From Pseudomonas sp. FP2309 (GTDB lineage Bacteria > Pseudomonadota > Gammaproteobacteria > Pseudomonadales > Pseudomonadaceae), in contig NZ_CP117439.1 in NCBI RefSeq assembly GCF_030687575.1, forward strand, positions 3,215,501-3,279,500: DNA of 64,000 nucleotides. The letters are read 5' to 3'. The first letter of the stretch is position 1; each line of letters begins with the position of its first letter. Made by a program: the position numbers and the translations under genes. This document shows positions 1 through 9,402 of the stretch, in pieces. The notes under the pieces were generated by a model that was not told the DNA's origin, did not search any database, and was given only the letters and a program-made list of their open reading frames with translations.

Positions 1-1535
1 TCAGTGTTCTGCATCTTCCACATCAACTGGTCGATGGGCGCCATGGCCTCATACCGCGAACAGCCTTCGGCCTTGGTCTTGACCATCACCACCAATACGT
101 CGGAGCTGGTGGAGTAGTTGCTGATGATGAAGTTGTTGTCTTTGTTGTAGCGCGAGTCCGGGCGCAGTTCCGGCGCGCCCTGGTCGAGGTCGCCGATCTT
201 GAGGTTCTGGCTGTACCAAAGGCCGCCGCCAAAAGCGACCAGCGCCAGCAGGATCGAGACCGGCGCGACTTTGGCGCTGGCGAATTTGGACAACAGGCGC
301 CAGAACGGATGCTCGCGGTGTGCATCTTCCTTGCTTTTTGCGATGGCTCGTTTGCTGATACCGACATAGGAAATCGCCACCGGTAGCAGGATCAGGTTGG
401 TGAACACGATCACCGCCACGCCGATGGACGCGCCGATGGCCAGTTCGCGGATCACGCCGATGTCGATGATCAGCAGGGTAATGAAGCCCACCGCATCCGC
501 CAGGATCGCGATCATCCCCGGCAGGAACAGTTGCCGGAAGGTGCGCCGCGCCGCCGTCAGTGCGTTATCGGCTTCGCTCGATTGCAGGGCGATCCCGTTG
601 ATCTTCTGCACGCCGTGGGAAATCCCGATGGCGAAGATCAGGAACGGCACCAGCATCGAATAGGGATCGAGCCCGAAGCCGAAGAAGTGCATCAGCCCCA
701 GTTGCCAGACCACCGCCACCAGCGTGGTGCTCAACACCGCGATGGTGCTGCGCAGGCAGTTGGTGAACCACAACAGCAGCACCAGGGTGATGACGAACGC
801 GATACCGAAGAACAGCACCACCATCACGAGGCCGTCGATCAGGTCACCGACCTTCTTGGCAAAGCCGACGATGTGGATCTTGACGTTGGGGTTCTGGGCT
901 TCGAACTTGTCGCGAATTTTTTCTTCCAGTTCATGGGAGAACTTGCGGTAGTCCAGGGCCAGCAACTTGCCCTGGTCCTGCGGGTCCGGGTAAGACTCCA
1001 GCAGCGGGATATCGACGATGCTCGATTTGAAGTCGTTGGAGACCAGACGCCCGACCTGGCCGGACTTGAGTACGTTGTTGCGCAACTGGTCGAGGCTTTG
1101 CGCCGAGCCGTTGTAGCTCTGCGGGATGACTTCGCCCCCGGCGAAGCCTTCTTCGGTCACTTCGGTCCAGCGTACGCTGGGGCTCCACAGCGACTTGAGG
1201 CCCGAGCGGTCGACGCCGGAGATATAAAACACCTCGTCGTTGATCTGACGCAGGGTCTCCATGTACGCCTTGGTGAAGATGTCGCCGTCCTTGGCCTCCA
1301 CCGAGATGCGCACCGTGTTGCCCAGGTTGGCCAGGTCGTTGCGGTGCTCCATCATTTTTTCGATGAAGGGGTGTTTCAGGGGGATCATTTTTTCAAAGCT
1401 GGTGGACGGGCGAATCAAGGTCGCCTGCCAGAACAGGAACACGCTCACCAGCAGGCAGATGACGATGACTGCCGGGCGATTGTTGAAGATCAGGCGCTCA
1501 AGAAAGGTCGCTTTATCGTTGTGATGACTGCTCAT
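1..1535 (-). CDS. RND/MMPL-family exporter, partial (3' end beyond window)
   Basis: The frame is open from the ATG at 1535 to the window edge (about 511 codons), so the C-terminal part is missing. The protein begins with a short cytoplasmic segment and a first membrane helix (about residues 19-35), followed by a large periplasmic loop with RND-type sequence such as EEKIRDKFEAQNP and then a hydrophobic run starting VGDLIDGLVMVVLFF. This resembles the single-gene 'predicted exporter' branch of the RND superfamily (MMPL domain), not the tripartite AcrB type. A GGGGAAAG motif precedes the start, and the gene lies 15 bp after the YCF48-like gene, so the two are probably co-transcribed. In other pseudomonads this pair accompanies DUF1302 and DUF1329 genes; those could lie left of the window. 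The substrate is unknown. Confidence 0.85.
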   Translation of the reverse strand, partial: MSSHHNDKATFLERLIFNNRPAVIVICLLVSVFLFWQATLIRPSTSFEKMIPLKHPFIEKMMEHRNDLANLGNTVRISVEAKDGDIFTKAYMETLRQINDEVFYISGVDRSGLKSLWSPSVRWTEVTEEGFAGGEVIPQSYNGSAQSLDQLRNNVLKSGQVGRLVSNDFKSSIVDIPLLESYPDPQDQGKLLALDYRKFSHELEEKIRDKFEAQNPNVKIHIVGFAKKVGDLIDGLVMVVLFFGIAFVITLVLLLWFTNCLRSTIAVLSTTLVAVVWQLGLMHFFGFGLDPYSMLVPFLIFAIGISHGVQKINGIALQSSEADNALTAARRTFRQLFLPGMIAILADAVGFITLLIIDIGVIRELAIGASIGVAVIVFTNLILLPVAISYVGISKRAIAKSKEDAHREHPFWRLLSKFASAKVAPVSILLALVAFGGGLWYSQNLKIGDLDQGAPELRPDSRYNKDNNFIISNYSTSSDVLVVMVKTKAEGCSRYEAMAPIDQLMWKMQNT

Positions 1536-1550
1536 TCTTTCCCCGCCTTC

Positions 1551-2606
1551 TTATTGTTTTGTCGGTTCGGCGCCGGTCGGCGCGGCGACACGAACACCGC
1601 CCTGCCCGACCAGAATCAAGTTGCCATTGCCTGCCGCGGTGACCGCCGACAGTGAAATACGGTCCGGGCGGTTGAACACGGCGAAGGTCTGGCCGTCGTC
1701 GTGGCTGACCACCACGCTGCCGCCGTTGCCGACGACCACAATGGAGCCATCCTCCAACAAGGTGGCCCCGGACAAGCCGAATTCCAGGGCGCCACGCGCG
1801 GCAGTCAATTCGACCTGCTCCCAGGTGCTGCCAAAATCGGTCGAACGGTACAGGTTGCCGCGCAGGCCATAGGCCAACAGGGTGTGCGGTTGTGCAGTGC
1901 TGATCACCCCGAACAGTGAGCCTTCATAAGGGCCTTCGAGTTTTTCCCAGGTCTGGCCCTCGTCGCTGGAGCGGAACATGCTGCCCTGCTCCCCGACGAT
2001 AAACAGGCCGGCGTCCTTGATATGGGCGATGGCGTTGAGGTGGAACTGGTCCTCGTTGTCGAGGCGGTCGCTGACGTCTTCCCAAGTTTTGCCGCCGTCG
2101 GTGGTTTCGATCAGCGCACCGTAGGCGCCTACGGCCAGGCCGTGGCTGGCGTCGTTGAACCATACATCGAGCAAGGGCGCTTCGCGCTTGAGGTCTTGGT
2201 ATTGCTGGACCCAGGTGGCGCCGCCATCGGCGCTGGCGAGGATCTGCGCGTCATGGCCCACGGCCCAGCCCTGCTTGTCATCGACAAAAAACACGGCGGT
2301 GAGCAACTGTCGGGTGGGGACTTTGGCTTGTTTCCAGGTGCTGCCCTGGTCATCGGAATAGAGGACATGCCCGCGATCACCGACCGCCACCAGGCGCTTG
2401 CCCGCGTGGACCACATCGATCATCAGGCCTTTGGCGGCCTTGGGGGATTCAATCGCAAACACCGGCTGCGCGGCGGTATCGCTGGCTGCCAGCACAGGTG
2501 TCGACAACACAGCCCCCGCCAGCAACGAGAGCGCTGTGGCCAGCAACGCAACCCGGCGTGCGGCGCGTGGGCGGCAAACAACCCAACCCATGACAGGCTC
2601 ACTCAT
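1551..2606 (-). CDS. YCF48/BNR-repeat periplasmic protein
   Basis: This 351-residue protein starts with a signal peptide (hydrophobic core about residues 18-35, cleavage probably after PVLA near 40). The mature part is built of repeated Asp-box motifs, visible as DQGSTW, DGGATW, DGGKTW, DEGQTW, DFGSTW and DDGQTF, which predict a beta-propeller of the Ycf48/photosystem II assembly-factor-like type. In non-photosynthetic bacteria such proteins are periplasmic partners of unknown function. GGAGAAGG lies just upstream of the ATG at 2606 and decides the start. The gene leads the RND transporter by 15 bp, so an envelope or export role together with it is likely; the exact role is unknown. Confidence 0.85.
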   Translation of the reverse strand: MSEPVMGWVVCRPRAARRVALLATALSLLAGAVLSTPVLAASDTAAQPVFAIESPKAAKGLMIDVVHAGKRLVAVGDRGHVLYSDDQGSTWKQAKVPTRQLLTAVFFVDDKQGWAVGHDAQILASADGGATWVQQYQDLKREAPLLDVWFNDASHGLAVGAYGALIETTDGGKTWEDVSDRLDNEDQFHLNAIAHIKDAGLFIVGEQGSMFRSSDEGQTWEKLEGPYEGSLFGVISTAQPHTLLAYGLRGNLYRSTDFGSTWEQVELTAARGALEFGLSGATLLEDGSIVVVGNGGSVVVSHDDGQTFAVFNRPDRISLSAVTAAGNGNLILVGQGGVRVAAPTGAEPTKQ

Positions 2607-2819
2607 AGACCTTCTCCCATTTATTATTTTTTGTTAGGTCGTCTCGCCTTCCCGGGCTCTGAAACCTGCAATCTAGAGCGCCTGGAGGAAGCAGGGGCCA
2701 TCCTATCGGGCTTTCGAATCGTCTGACAATCGGCGCTACGTTATCTTTTGTTAACTGGCGGCGTTTGGCCATGTGGTGAATATAGCCGTATTCGCCAGGC
2801 TGATTGCCGGGCGCGCAAT

Positions 2820-2863
2820 GAATTTTTATTCCATCTATTGAGTTTAGAGAATTTTTATTCCAT
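2820..2863 (+). promoter_or_regulatory. Direct repeat, candidate operator for the Gfo/Idh/MocA gene
   Basis: The 15-mer GAATTTTTATTCCAT occurs twice, at 2820-2834 and 2849-2863, with 29 bp between starts, and ends 41 bp before the ATG at 2905. On the other strand each copy contains GGAA-N6-TTC, close to the GGAA-N6-TTCC motif that I recall for RpiR-type IolR regulators of inositol genes in rhizobia. The repeat is seen directly; its role as an operator is inferred. Confidence 0.5.
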
Positions 2864-2904
2864 TAATAGGCACCTTAAAAACAATAATCCAAAGGACCAC
2901 GGCT

Positions 2905-4020
2905 ATGCGTGAACTCGGAATCGGTTTGATCGGCACAGGCTTCATGGGCCGCGCCCACGCCCTGGCCTTCAACAATGCACGGGCGGTTTTCGAACTGCCG
3001 GTACACCTCAAGCTGGCCGCCCTGGCCGATGCCGATACCGAGCGGGCCAAACGCTGCGCCGCGGCCTGGGGCTTTGCCGCAGCCCATGGTGACTGGCAAG
3101 CATTGGTCGACGACCCGAAGGTCGATGTGGTGGCCATCACGACGCCCAATCACTTGCACTACCCCATGGCCATGGCCGCGATCGCGGCGGGGAAAGCGGT
3201 GTATTGCGAAAAACCCCTGGCGGTCAGTCTGGAACAGGCCGACGCCATGCGCCGCGCCGCCAGCGCTGCCGGCGTGGTCACCCGGGTGGGCTACAACTAC
3301 CAGCACAACCCCATGATCACCCTGGCGCGGCAAATGATTGCAGGCGGCGAACTCGGTGAAATCATCAGTTTCCAGGGTGAATTCAGCGAGGATTTTATGG
3401 CTGACCCAACGTCGCCGTGGTCATGGCGCTGTGAAGTGGCCCACGCTGGTGGCGCATTGGCGGACCTGGGCAGCCACCTGCTGTCGATGGCGCGTTATCT
3501 GGTGGGGGATGTGATCAGCGTGTGCGCCGATACCCAGACCGTACATGCCCAGCGCCCTGCCGTTAAAGGCGGCAACGACGTCAAAACCATCGCGGTGGAT
3601 GACCAGGTGCATGCACTGCTGCGTTTCGCCAACGGCGCGCGCGGCACGGTCAGCAGCAGTTGGCTCAAGCACGGCTACAAGAACCACCTGGGTTTCGAGA
3701 TCAGTGGGACAAAAGGCACCCTGGCCTTCGATCAGGAGCGTTTAAACGAACTGCGCCTGTGCCGTGTCGGCCAAGACGGCTTCCAGCGGCTGCTGGCCGG
3801 CCCCGCCCTGCCCGGCTACGCCGCGTTCAGCCCGGCGGCGGGCCATCAGTTGGGTTACAACGAGTTGAAAACACTGGAGGTGCAGGAATTGATCATGGCC
3901 GTGGCGGGCAGAGGTGCCGATGGCACTGACTTTGACGGCGCATGGGCAGTGGAGCGGCTGGCGACAGCGATTCGCGTGGCCGCCCGTGAAGAGCGCTGGG
4001 TGAAAATCGAAGAAGTATGA
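2905..4020 (+). CDS. Gfo/Idh/MocA-family oxidoreductase
   Basis: This 371-residue NAD(P)-dependent sugar or inositol-type dehydrogenase has an N-terminal Rossmann fold (IGLIGTGFMG, about residues 6-15), the TTPNHLHYPMA segment and the family's EKP motif (YCEKPLAV, about residue 100), with a C-terminal GFO/IDH/MocA alpha/beta domain. AAAGGACC precedes the ATG. Family members oxidise sugars, inositols or their derivatives; the substrate cannot be read from the sequence. It stands alone, divergent from the YCF48/RND pair and convergent with the acyl-CoA ligase. A tandem direct repeat at 2820-2863 could be its operator and would fit a carbohydrate-responsive regulator encoded elsewhere. Confidence 0.88.
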   Translation: MRELGIGLIGTGFMGRAHALAFNNARAVFELPVHLKLAALADADTERAKRCAAAWGFAAAHGDWQALVDDPKVDVVAITTPNHLHYPMAMAAIAAGKAVYCEKPLAVSLEQADAMRRAASAAGVVTRVGYNYQHNPMITLARQMIAGGELGEIISFQGEFSEDFMADPTSPWSWRCEVAHAGGALADLGSHLLSMARYLVGDVISVCADTQTVHAQRPAVKGGNDVKTIAVDDQVHALLRFANGARGTVSSSWLKHGYKNHLGFEISGTKGTLAFDQERLNELRLCRVGQDGFQRLLAGPALPGYAAFSPAAGHQLGYNELKTLEVQELIMAVAGRGADGTDFDGAWAVERLATAIRVAAREERWVKIEEV

Positions 4021-4049
4021 GCTAACACGCCAAACCCTGTTGTTTCACA

Positions 4050-5753
4050 TCAGCGCAAGGCCCGGCGCAGCACTTTACCCACCGTCGTTTTAGGCAGTTC
4101 GGTGCTGCGAAACTCCACATACCTGGGCACTTTGTAGCCCGTCAGGTACTCGCGGCAATGGGCGAGGATCTGCTCCTGGGTCAGGCTCGGGTCTTTGCGC
4201 ACGACGATGATCTTGACCCTCTCGCCGGTCACGCCATCCTCCACCCCAATCGCCGCCACCTCGGCCACGCCTGGGTGCAGCGCCACCACGTCTTCGATTT
4301 CATTGGGGTACACGTTGAAGCCCGACACCAGAATCATGTCTTTCTTGCGGTCGACCAGGCGGATGTACCCGCGCTCGTCCATCACACCGATATCCCCGGT
4401 GGACAACCAGCCCTCGGCATCCAGCACTTCGGCGGTGGCCTGCGGGCGTTTCCAGTAGCCCTGCATCACCTGCGGCCCGCGTACTTGCAGTTCGCCTGGC
4501 TCACCGATGTCAGCCAATCCACCGTCCTCGCGCACAAACCGCACCCAGGTCGAGGGCAGTGGCACGCCGATGCTGCCGGTGAAGTCCATCTCACGCATGC
4601 GGGCGATATCGATGGGGCTGATGCTCACCACCGGCGAGCACTCGGTGAGGCCGTAGCCTTCGATGATCGGAAGCCCGGTCACCTCCTTCCAACGCTTGGC
4701 CACGGCAGTGTGGGTGGCCATGCCGCCGGCGATGACCATGCGCAGGTCCGAGAAGTCTCGTGCGCAGAAGTCCTTATTTTCCAGCAGCCCGTTGAACAGG
4801 GTGTTGACCCCGGCAATGCCGTTGAAGCGCTCCTTGCGCAGGATCATCTGCACCCGTTTCACGTCCCGTGGGTTGGCGATGAGGATGTTGCGCCCGCCCA
4901 GGCACATGAACATCAGGCAGTTCACCGTCAGCGAAAAAATGTGATACAGCGGCAACAGGGTGACGTTGGTTTCCTGCTTGTCCTGGTCCAATTGGTCACC
5001 GACCCAGGCCTTGGCCTGCAGCAGGTTGGCGATGATATTACGGTGGCTGAGCATCACGCCCTTGGCATCACCGGTGGTGCCGCCGGTGTATTGCAGGAAG
5101 GCCAGGTCATCCAGCGCCATGCTCACCGGCAGGTGGTTCAGCGCGCGCCCCTGCTTGAGCACCTGATTGAAGCGCACCGCGCCAGGCAGGTGAAACGCCG
5201 GCACCTGCTTTTGCACGTGGCGCAGGATGAAGTTCATCGCGGCGCCCTTGAAGGCACCGAGCAAGTCACCGATGGCCGCCACCACCACGCGCTTGACGCT
5301 GCTGCCGGCCACAGCCTTTTCCAGGGTGTGGGCGAAGTTTTCGAAGATCACCACGGTCTCGGCGCCACTGTCCTTGAGCAGGTGTTTGAGTTCGTGGGCG
5401 GTGTACAGCGGGTTGACGTTGACCACCACCGCGCCGGCCAGGATCGTACCCAACAGGCAGATCGGGTACTGCAGGCAGTTGGGCATCATCAACGCCACAC
5501 GGTCGCCCGGCTGTACGCCCTGGCCTTGCAGCCAGGCGGCAAACGCGATGCCCTGGACGTGCCAGTCGGCGTAGCTCATTTCGGTGCCGATGCTGACATA
5601 GGCCACACGCTCGCGGAATTTTTCCAGGTGTTCCACGAACACTTCGCGTAACGATGGGTAGTCCTCGATGGCGGCATCGATGTCTGCCGGGACGCCGGGC
5701 AGGTAAGCGTTCAACCACACCCGTTCGGTGTGTTCCAGGCTGATAGCGTTCAT
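4050..5753 (-). CDS. Long-chain acyl-CoA ligase (FadD-type, AMP-forming)
   Basis: At 567 residues this matches the usual length of FadD-type ligases, which activate fatty acids with ATP and CoA through an acyl-adenylate. The P-loop-like motif YTGGTTGDAKG lies near residue 215, EGYGLTECSP near 365, and the C-terminal region has STGDIG, the hinge DRKKDMI and the catalytic lysine region PKTTVGKVLRR at the end. AAGGAG precedes the ATG at 5753. It is the last gene of the minus-strand beta-oxidation block, 34 bp after the thiolase, so it probably feeds acyl-CoA into those enzymes. Whether it is one of the housekeeping FadD paralogues cannot be told from this window. Confidence 0.92.
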   Translation of the reverse strand: MNAISLEHTERVWLNAYLPGVPADIDAAIEDYPSLREVFVEHLEKFRERVAYVSIGTEMSYADWHVQGIAFAAWLQGQGVQPGDRVALMMPNCLQYPICLLGTILAGAVVVNVNPLYTAHELKHLLKDSGAETVVIFENFAHTLEKAVAGSSVKRVVVAAIGDLLGAFKGAAMNFILRHVQKQVPAFHLPGAVRFNQVLKQGRALNHLPVSMALDDLAFLQYTGGTTGDAKGVMLSHRNIIANLLQAKAWVGDQLDQDKQETNVTLLPLYHIFSLTVNCLMFMCLGGRNILIANPRDVKRVQMILRKERFNGIAGVNTLFNGLLENKDFCARDFSDLRMVIAGGMATHTAVAKRWKEVTGLPIIEGYGLTECSPVVSISPIDIARMREMDFTGSIGVPLPSTWVRFVREDGGLADIGEPGELQVRGPQVMQGYWKRPQATAEVLDAEGWLSTGDIGVMDERGYIRLVDRKKDMILVSGFNVYPNEIEDVVALHPGVAEVAAIGVEDGVTGERVKIIVVRKDPSLTQEQILAHCREYLTGYKVPRYVEFRSTELPKTTVGKVLRRALR

Positions 5754-5787
5754 GGCAGTCTCCTTATTGTTGTTTTGGTGGGCTCTG

Positions 5788-7086
5788 CTACTTTTCGACG
5801 ATGGCGGTAATGCCCAGCCCGCCCGCTGCGCAGATCGAGATCAACCCGCGGCCGCCGCCGTTCTCATGGATGATCTTGGCCAGCGCCGCCAATTGCCGGC
5901 CGCCGGTGGCGGCGAACGGATGGCCGCAGCCGAGGGAGCCGCCGTTGACGTTCATTTTGGCGCGGTCGATGGGCCCCAACGGCGTCTCCAGGCCCAGGCG
6001 CTCGCGGCAGTAGTCGGCGTCTTCCCAGGCCTTGAGGGTGCACAGCACCTGGGCGGCGAACGCCTCGTGAATCTCGAAGAAATCAAAGTCGGCAAAGCTC
6101 AGGCCTTCGCGTTTGAGCATGCGCGGCACGGCATAGGCCGGCGCCATCAGCAGCCCTTCGCTGCCGTCGACAAAATTCACCGCCGCCGTCTCGCCGGTGC
6201 GCAGATAGGCCAGCACCGGCCAGCCGTTCGCCGCAGCCCACTCCTCGCTCGCCAGCAGCACCACCGAGGCGCCATCGGTCAGCGGCGTGGAGTTGCCCGC
6301 CGTGAGCGTACCGTTGTGCCGGTCATAGGCCGGTGACAGGCCAGCGAGTTTTTCCAGGCTGGCATCGGCGCGCAGGTTGTTATCACGGGCCAGGCCGCGA
6401 TGGGGGCTGATCAGGTCGTCGAAGAAGCCGCGTCGGTAGGCGGCGTCCAGGCGCTGATGGCTGGTGAGGGTCAGCTCGTCCTGGGCCAGGCGCTTGATCT
6501 GCCAGCGCTGGGCCATGGCTTCGCAGTGCTCGCCCATGGACAACCCGGTACGCGGCTCGCCGTTGCGCGGCAGCAGCGGTTTGAACAACATCGACGGCCG
6601 CACCTTGAGCAGCGTCTTCAGTTTGTCGCCCAGGCTTTTCGCGCGGTTGGCGGCGAGCAAGGTGTGGCGCAGGGATTCATTGATGCCGATGGGCGCGTCG
6701 GAGGTGGTGTCGGCGCCGCCGGCGATGCCCACCTCGATCTGGCCCAGGGCAATTTTATTCGCCACCAGCAACGCGGCTTCAAGCCCCGTTCCACAGGCTT
6801 GTTGCACGTCGTAGGCGGGGGTTTCCGGGGATAAGGTGGTGGAGAGCAACGACTCACGCGCCAGGTTGAAGTCCCGCGAATGCTTGATCACCGCGCCGGC
6901 CGCAAACTCGCCCAGGCGCTGGCCGTGCAGGTTGTAGCGGTCCACCAGGCCTTGCAGTGCCGCCACCAGAAGATCCTGATTGCTGTCGTGGGCGTACAGG
7001 GTGTTGGAGCGCGCGAACGGAATTCGGTTGCCGCCGATGATCGCCACACGGCGAGTGGGGGCCGGGTTGAAACGGTAGTCACTCAT
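5788..7086 (-). CDS. Acetyl-CoA C-acyltransferase (FadI-like thiolase)
   Basis: This 432-residue thiolase carries all catalytic motifs: the nucleophilic cysteine in VQQACGTGLEA (about residue 98), EIHEAFAAQ with its histidine, and the C-terminal GGSLGCGHPFAATGG with His and Cys. The length fits FadI/trifunctional-type thiolases better than the 390-residue FadA type. It cleaves 3-ketoacyl-CoA to acetyl-CoA and a shortened acyl-CoA. The start codon overlaps the stop of the MaoC gene (ATGA at 7083-7086), which implies translational coupling. With fadE, the FabG-like reductase and the MaoC hydratase it completes a beta-oxidation spiral encoded without a FadB-type multifunctional protein. Confidence 0.9.
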   Translation of the reverse strand: MSDYRFNPAPTRRVAIIGGNRIPFARSNTLYAHDSNQDLLVAALQGLVDRYNLHGQRLGEFAAGAVIKHSRDFNLARESLLSTTLSPETPAYDVQQACGTGLEAALLVANKIALGQIEVGIAGGADTTSDAPIGINESLRHTLLAANRAKSLGDKLKTLLKVRPSMLFKPLLPRNGEPRTGLSMGEHCEAMAQRWQIKRLAQDELTLTSHQRLDAAYRRGFFDDLISPHRGLARDNNLRADASLEKLAGLSPAYDRHNGTLTAGNSTPLTDGASVVLLASEEWAAANGWPVLAYLRTGETAAVNFVDGSEGLLMAPAYAVPRMLKREGLSFADFDFFEIHEAFAAQVLCTLKAWEDADYCRERLGLETPLGPIDRAKMNVNGGSLGCGHPFAATGGRQLAALAKIIHENGGGRGLISICAAGGLGITAIVEK

Positions 7087-7973
7087 TGAACGCTCTCATT
7101 CCAAATGAACAGCCCACGCATATGGGGTTTGTCGCCTGCGAAATTGCGCACCTCAAATTCACGCCGTGGGCCGCTCACCGGATGGCTCCACAGCGCGACC
7201 TGGCCGGGCAAATAAATCGGCAACTTGAAATCACAATGGGCCTCGGCCTGGGCCAACCCACCCGGCGGTTGCTGGGCGGCGAGTGCGCGGCCCAGGGTCC
7301 ACATGCCGTGGGCAATGGCGCGGCGAAAGCCGAAGATTCTGGCGCCTACCACCGAGGTGTGAATCGGGTTGAAATCGCCGGAGACTTTGGCAAAACGTCG
7401 GCCCAGATCCGCCGGCAACACCCAGCGCCTGGTGCGCAACAACCCGTGTTCCTGCAACGGCAGAACGTCGTCCCAGGGTTCACCGACAGGGGTCGGCACG
7501 TCACGACGCAAGTACAGGCTGTCGCTTTCCCACGCCAGGGTGCCCGCGCTGAACGCCCGCGTGGCGATGCTCAGCGCCTGCCCTTTGGGATGGGCCACCC
7601 AACGCTCGGCATACACTTCCAGGCGCAGCGCCTGGCCCTCGTGCAAGCGCTGGTGCTGACGAATGCGGTTGGCCAGGTGCACCATGCCGCTCGCTGGGTA
7701 CGGAAAGCTCGGCCGCGTCAGCAGCATCAAGTGCAGCGGGAAGGCCAGCACGTGGGGGTAAGACAGCGGCACGCCCTGCTCGAGGCGAAAACCGCAGGCC
7801 CGGCCGTAGGCCGCGATGCCCTCGGCGGACAACTCCACCGCCGAGCGCACCAGGCGCGCGTTCGGCAGCACCGGATCGCCGTCGGGCTTGGGCTTGCGCA
7901 GGGCGCGTACGCCGTCCAGCAACAGGCGCGTGCGCGAAGGCGGTGGGTCGATGATCTGGGTCACGTAGTCCAT
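7083..7973 (-). CDS. MaoC-family enoyl-CoA hydratase
   Basis: The chosen ATG at 7973 gives 296 residues and has GGGAG nine bases upstream; a longer open frame into fabG has no such support. The C-terminal hot-dog domain has the hydratase-2 signature with the catalytic Asp and His in KVSGDFNPIH followed by AIAHGMWTLG (about residues 200-230). The N-terminal half looks like a degenerate hot-dog, giving the double-hot-dog architecture of HtdX-like proteins. These enzymes hydrate trans-2-enoyl-CoA to (R)-3-hydroxyacyl-CoA. The gene sits between the FabG-like reductase (4 bp gap) and the thiolase (4 bp overlap). The (R) stereochemistry would match a FabG-type dehydrogenase. Confidence 0.88.
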   Translation of the reverse strand: MDYVTQIIDPPPSRTRLLLDGVRALRKPKPDGDPVLPNARLVRSAVELSAEGIAAYGRACGFRLEQGVPLSYPHVLAFPLHLMLLTRPSFPYPASGMVHLANRIRQHQRLHEGQALRLEVYAERWVAHPKGQALSIATRAFSAGTLAWESDSLYLRRDVPTPVGEPWDDVLPLQEHGLLRTRRWVLPADLGRRFAKVSGDFNPIHTSVVGARIFGFRRAIAHGMWTLGRALAAQQPPGGLAQAEAHCDFKLPIYLPGQVALWSHPVSGPRREFEVRNFAGDKPHMRGLFIWNESVQ

Positions 7974-7977
7974 GGCA

Positions 7978-9321
7978 TCAGGCTCCCAACAGGCTTTGGC
8001 CGCACACCCGCACGACTTGGCCATTGACCCCACCCGAGGCCGGGTGCGCCAGCCAGGCAATGGTTTCGGCCACGTCGATCGGCTGTCCGCCCTGGCTCAT
8101 GGAGTTCATGCGCCGCCCCGCCTCGCGAATCATCAGCGGAATCTTCGCGGTCATCTGGGTTTCGATAAACCCAGGCGCAACGGCATTCACCGTCACCTGC
8201 TGCGCGGCCGCACGCGGGGCCAGGCCCTGGACCAGACCGATCACACCGGCCTTGGAGGTGGCGTAGTTGCTTTGCCCGAGGTTGCCGGCGATGCCGGAAA
8301 TCGACGACACACACACGATGCGCCCGCCGGGGTTCACCCCCTGGTGTGCGAGCAACGCGTTGCTCAGCTGCAACGGCGCCTCAAGGTTGACCGCCAGCAC
8401 ACTGCGCCAGTCTTGCTCAGGCATTTTGGCGAGGGTCTTGTCGCGGGTGATGCCGGCGTTGTGCACCACCACATCGAAGGCGCCGTACTGGCTGACGTGG
8501 GCCAGCAACAGCGCGGCGGCATCCGGTGCGGTGATGTCCAGCGGCAGCGCCGAACCGCCGACGAGGCTCGCGGCCTGTTGCAGCGACTCCAAAGCATTGG
8601 GTACATCGACGCACACCACATGGGCGCCCTCGCGGGCCAACACCTGGGCGATGGCCAGGCCGATGCCACGGGACGCGCCGGTGACCAGCGCACGGCGGCC
8701 GGTGAAAGGCTTGTCCCAATTGACGCCTGGCTGGCCGTCCACGGGTTTGTCCAGGCGCACCACTTGCCCCGAAACATAAGCCGAACGGCGTGACAGGAAG
8801 AAACGCAGGCTGCTGTCCAACGCGTCTTCGGCACCCGGTGCCACATAGAGCAACTGCACGGTGATCGCCCGGCGCAGCTCCTTGGCCAGCGAGCGCACCA
8901 GACCTTCGAGGGCGCGTTGGGCGACGGCCTGGGGCAGGTCCTGGCAATGTTCCGGCGCGGTACCGAGCACCACCACGCGAGCATGCTGGCCGAGGCGTTT
9001 GGCGTTGGCGTGGAAGAACACGTACAGCTCATCCAGTTGGTGCAGGTCGGTCACACCGGTGGCGTCGAACACCGCGCCCTGCACCTTGACCGTGGACGGT
9101 GCCTGAACGGTGGCCGGGCTGGCGGCCACGGTGTCGGTGGCGCTGAAGAGGCGTTGCACTTCGCCGACCAGGCGCCCTGCCCCGGCGACGATCACCGGGT
9201 TGGCCAAGCCTGGCTGGCCGCTGCGATGACGCTGCAACGGCACGGGCTGGGGCAAGCCGATCGCCTGCGCCACGCGGCGGCCCCAGGGGGAACTGACGAA
9301 CGCTAGGTAACTGTCACTCAT
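7978..9321 (-). CDS. High-molecular-weight 3-oxoacyl reductase (FabG4-type)
   Basis: This 447-residue SDR is about 200 residues longer than ordinary FabG. The N-terminal half is a catalytically inert Rossmann-like domain; the C-terminal half holds the working SDR site: TGASRGIGLA (near 218), HNAGITRDKT, the catalytic Ser in VCVSSISG, and YATSKAG. This layout matches the mycobacterial FabG4 family, which acts on acyl-CoA in beta-oxidation. The ATG at 9321 is preferred; a GTG at 9333 in the same frame is possible. A REP-like hairpin separates it from fadE; the MaoC gene follows 4 bp later. Confidence 0.88.
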   Translation of the reverse strand: MSDSYLAFVSSPWGRRVAQAIGLPQPVPLQRHRSGQPGLANPVIVAGAGRLVGEVQRLFSATDTVAASPATVQAPSTVKVQGAVFDATGVTDLHQLDELYVFFHANAKRLGQHARVVVLGTAPEHCQDLPQAVAQRALEGLVRSLAKELRRAITVQLLYVAPGAEDALDSSLRFFLSRRSAYVSGQVVRLDKPVDGQPGVNWDKPFTGRRALVTGASRGIGLAIAQVLAREGAHVVCVDVPNALESLQQAASLVGGSALPLDITAPDAAALLLAHVSQYGAFDVVVHNAGITRDKTLAKMPEQDWRSVLAVNLEAPLQLSNALLAHQGVNPGGRIVCVSSISGIAGNLGQSNYATSKAGVIGLVQGLAPRAAAQQVTVNAVAPGFIETQMTAKIPLMIREAGRRMNSMSQGGQPIDVAETIAWLAHPASGGVNGQVVRVCGQSLLGA

Positions 9322-9362
9322 AGATAGATCCACTCAAAACACTGTCGTGACTTGGGTTCTGC

Positions 9363-9383
9363 GGGAGGGGCAAGCGCCCTCCC
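9363..9383. repeat. REP-like hairpin between fadE and the fabG-like gene
   Basis: A perfect 7-bp inverted repeat (GGGAGGG at 9363-9369, CCCTCCC at 9377-9383) with a seven-base GC-rich loop matches the core of Pseudomonas REP elements. It occupies the 81-bp gap inside the minus-strand operon and may modulate mRNA stability or cause partial termination. No T-run follows on either strand. Confidence 0.7.
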
Positions 9384-9402
9384 ACAATGGCGGCGTTTGT
9401 CC

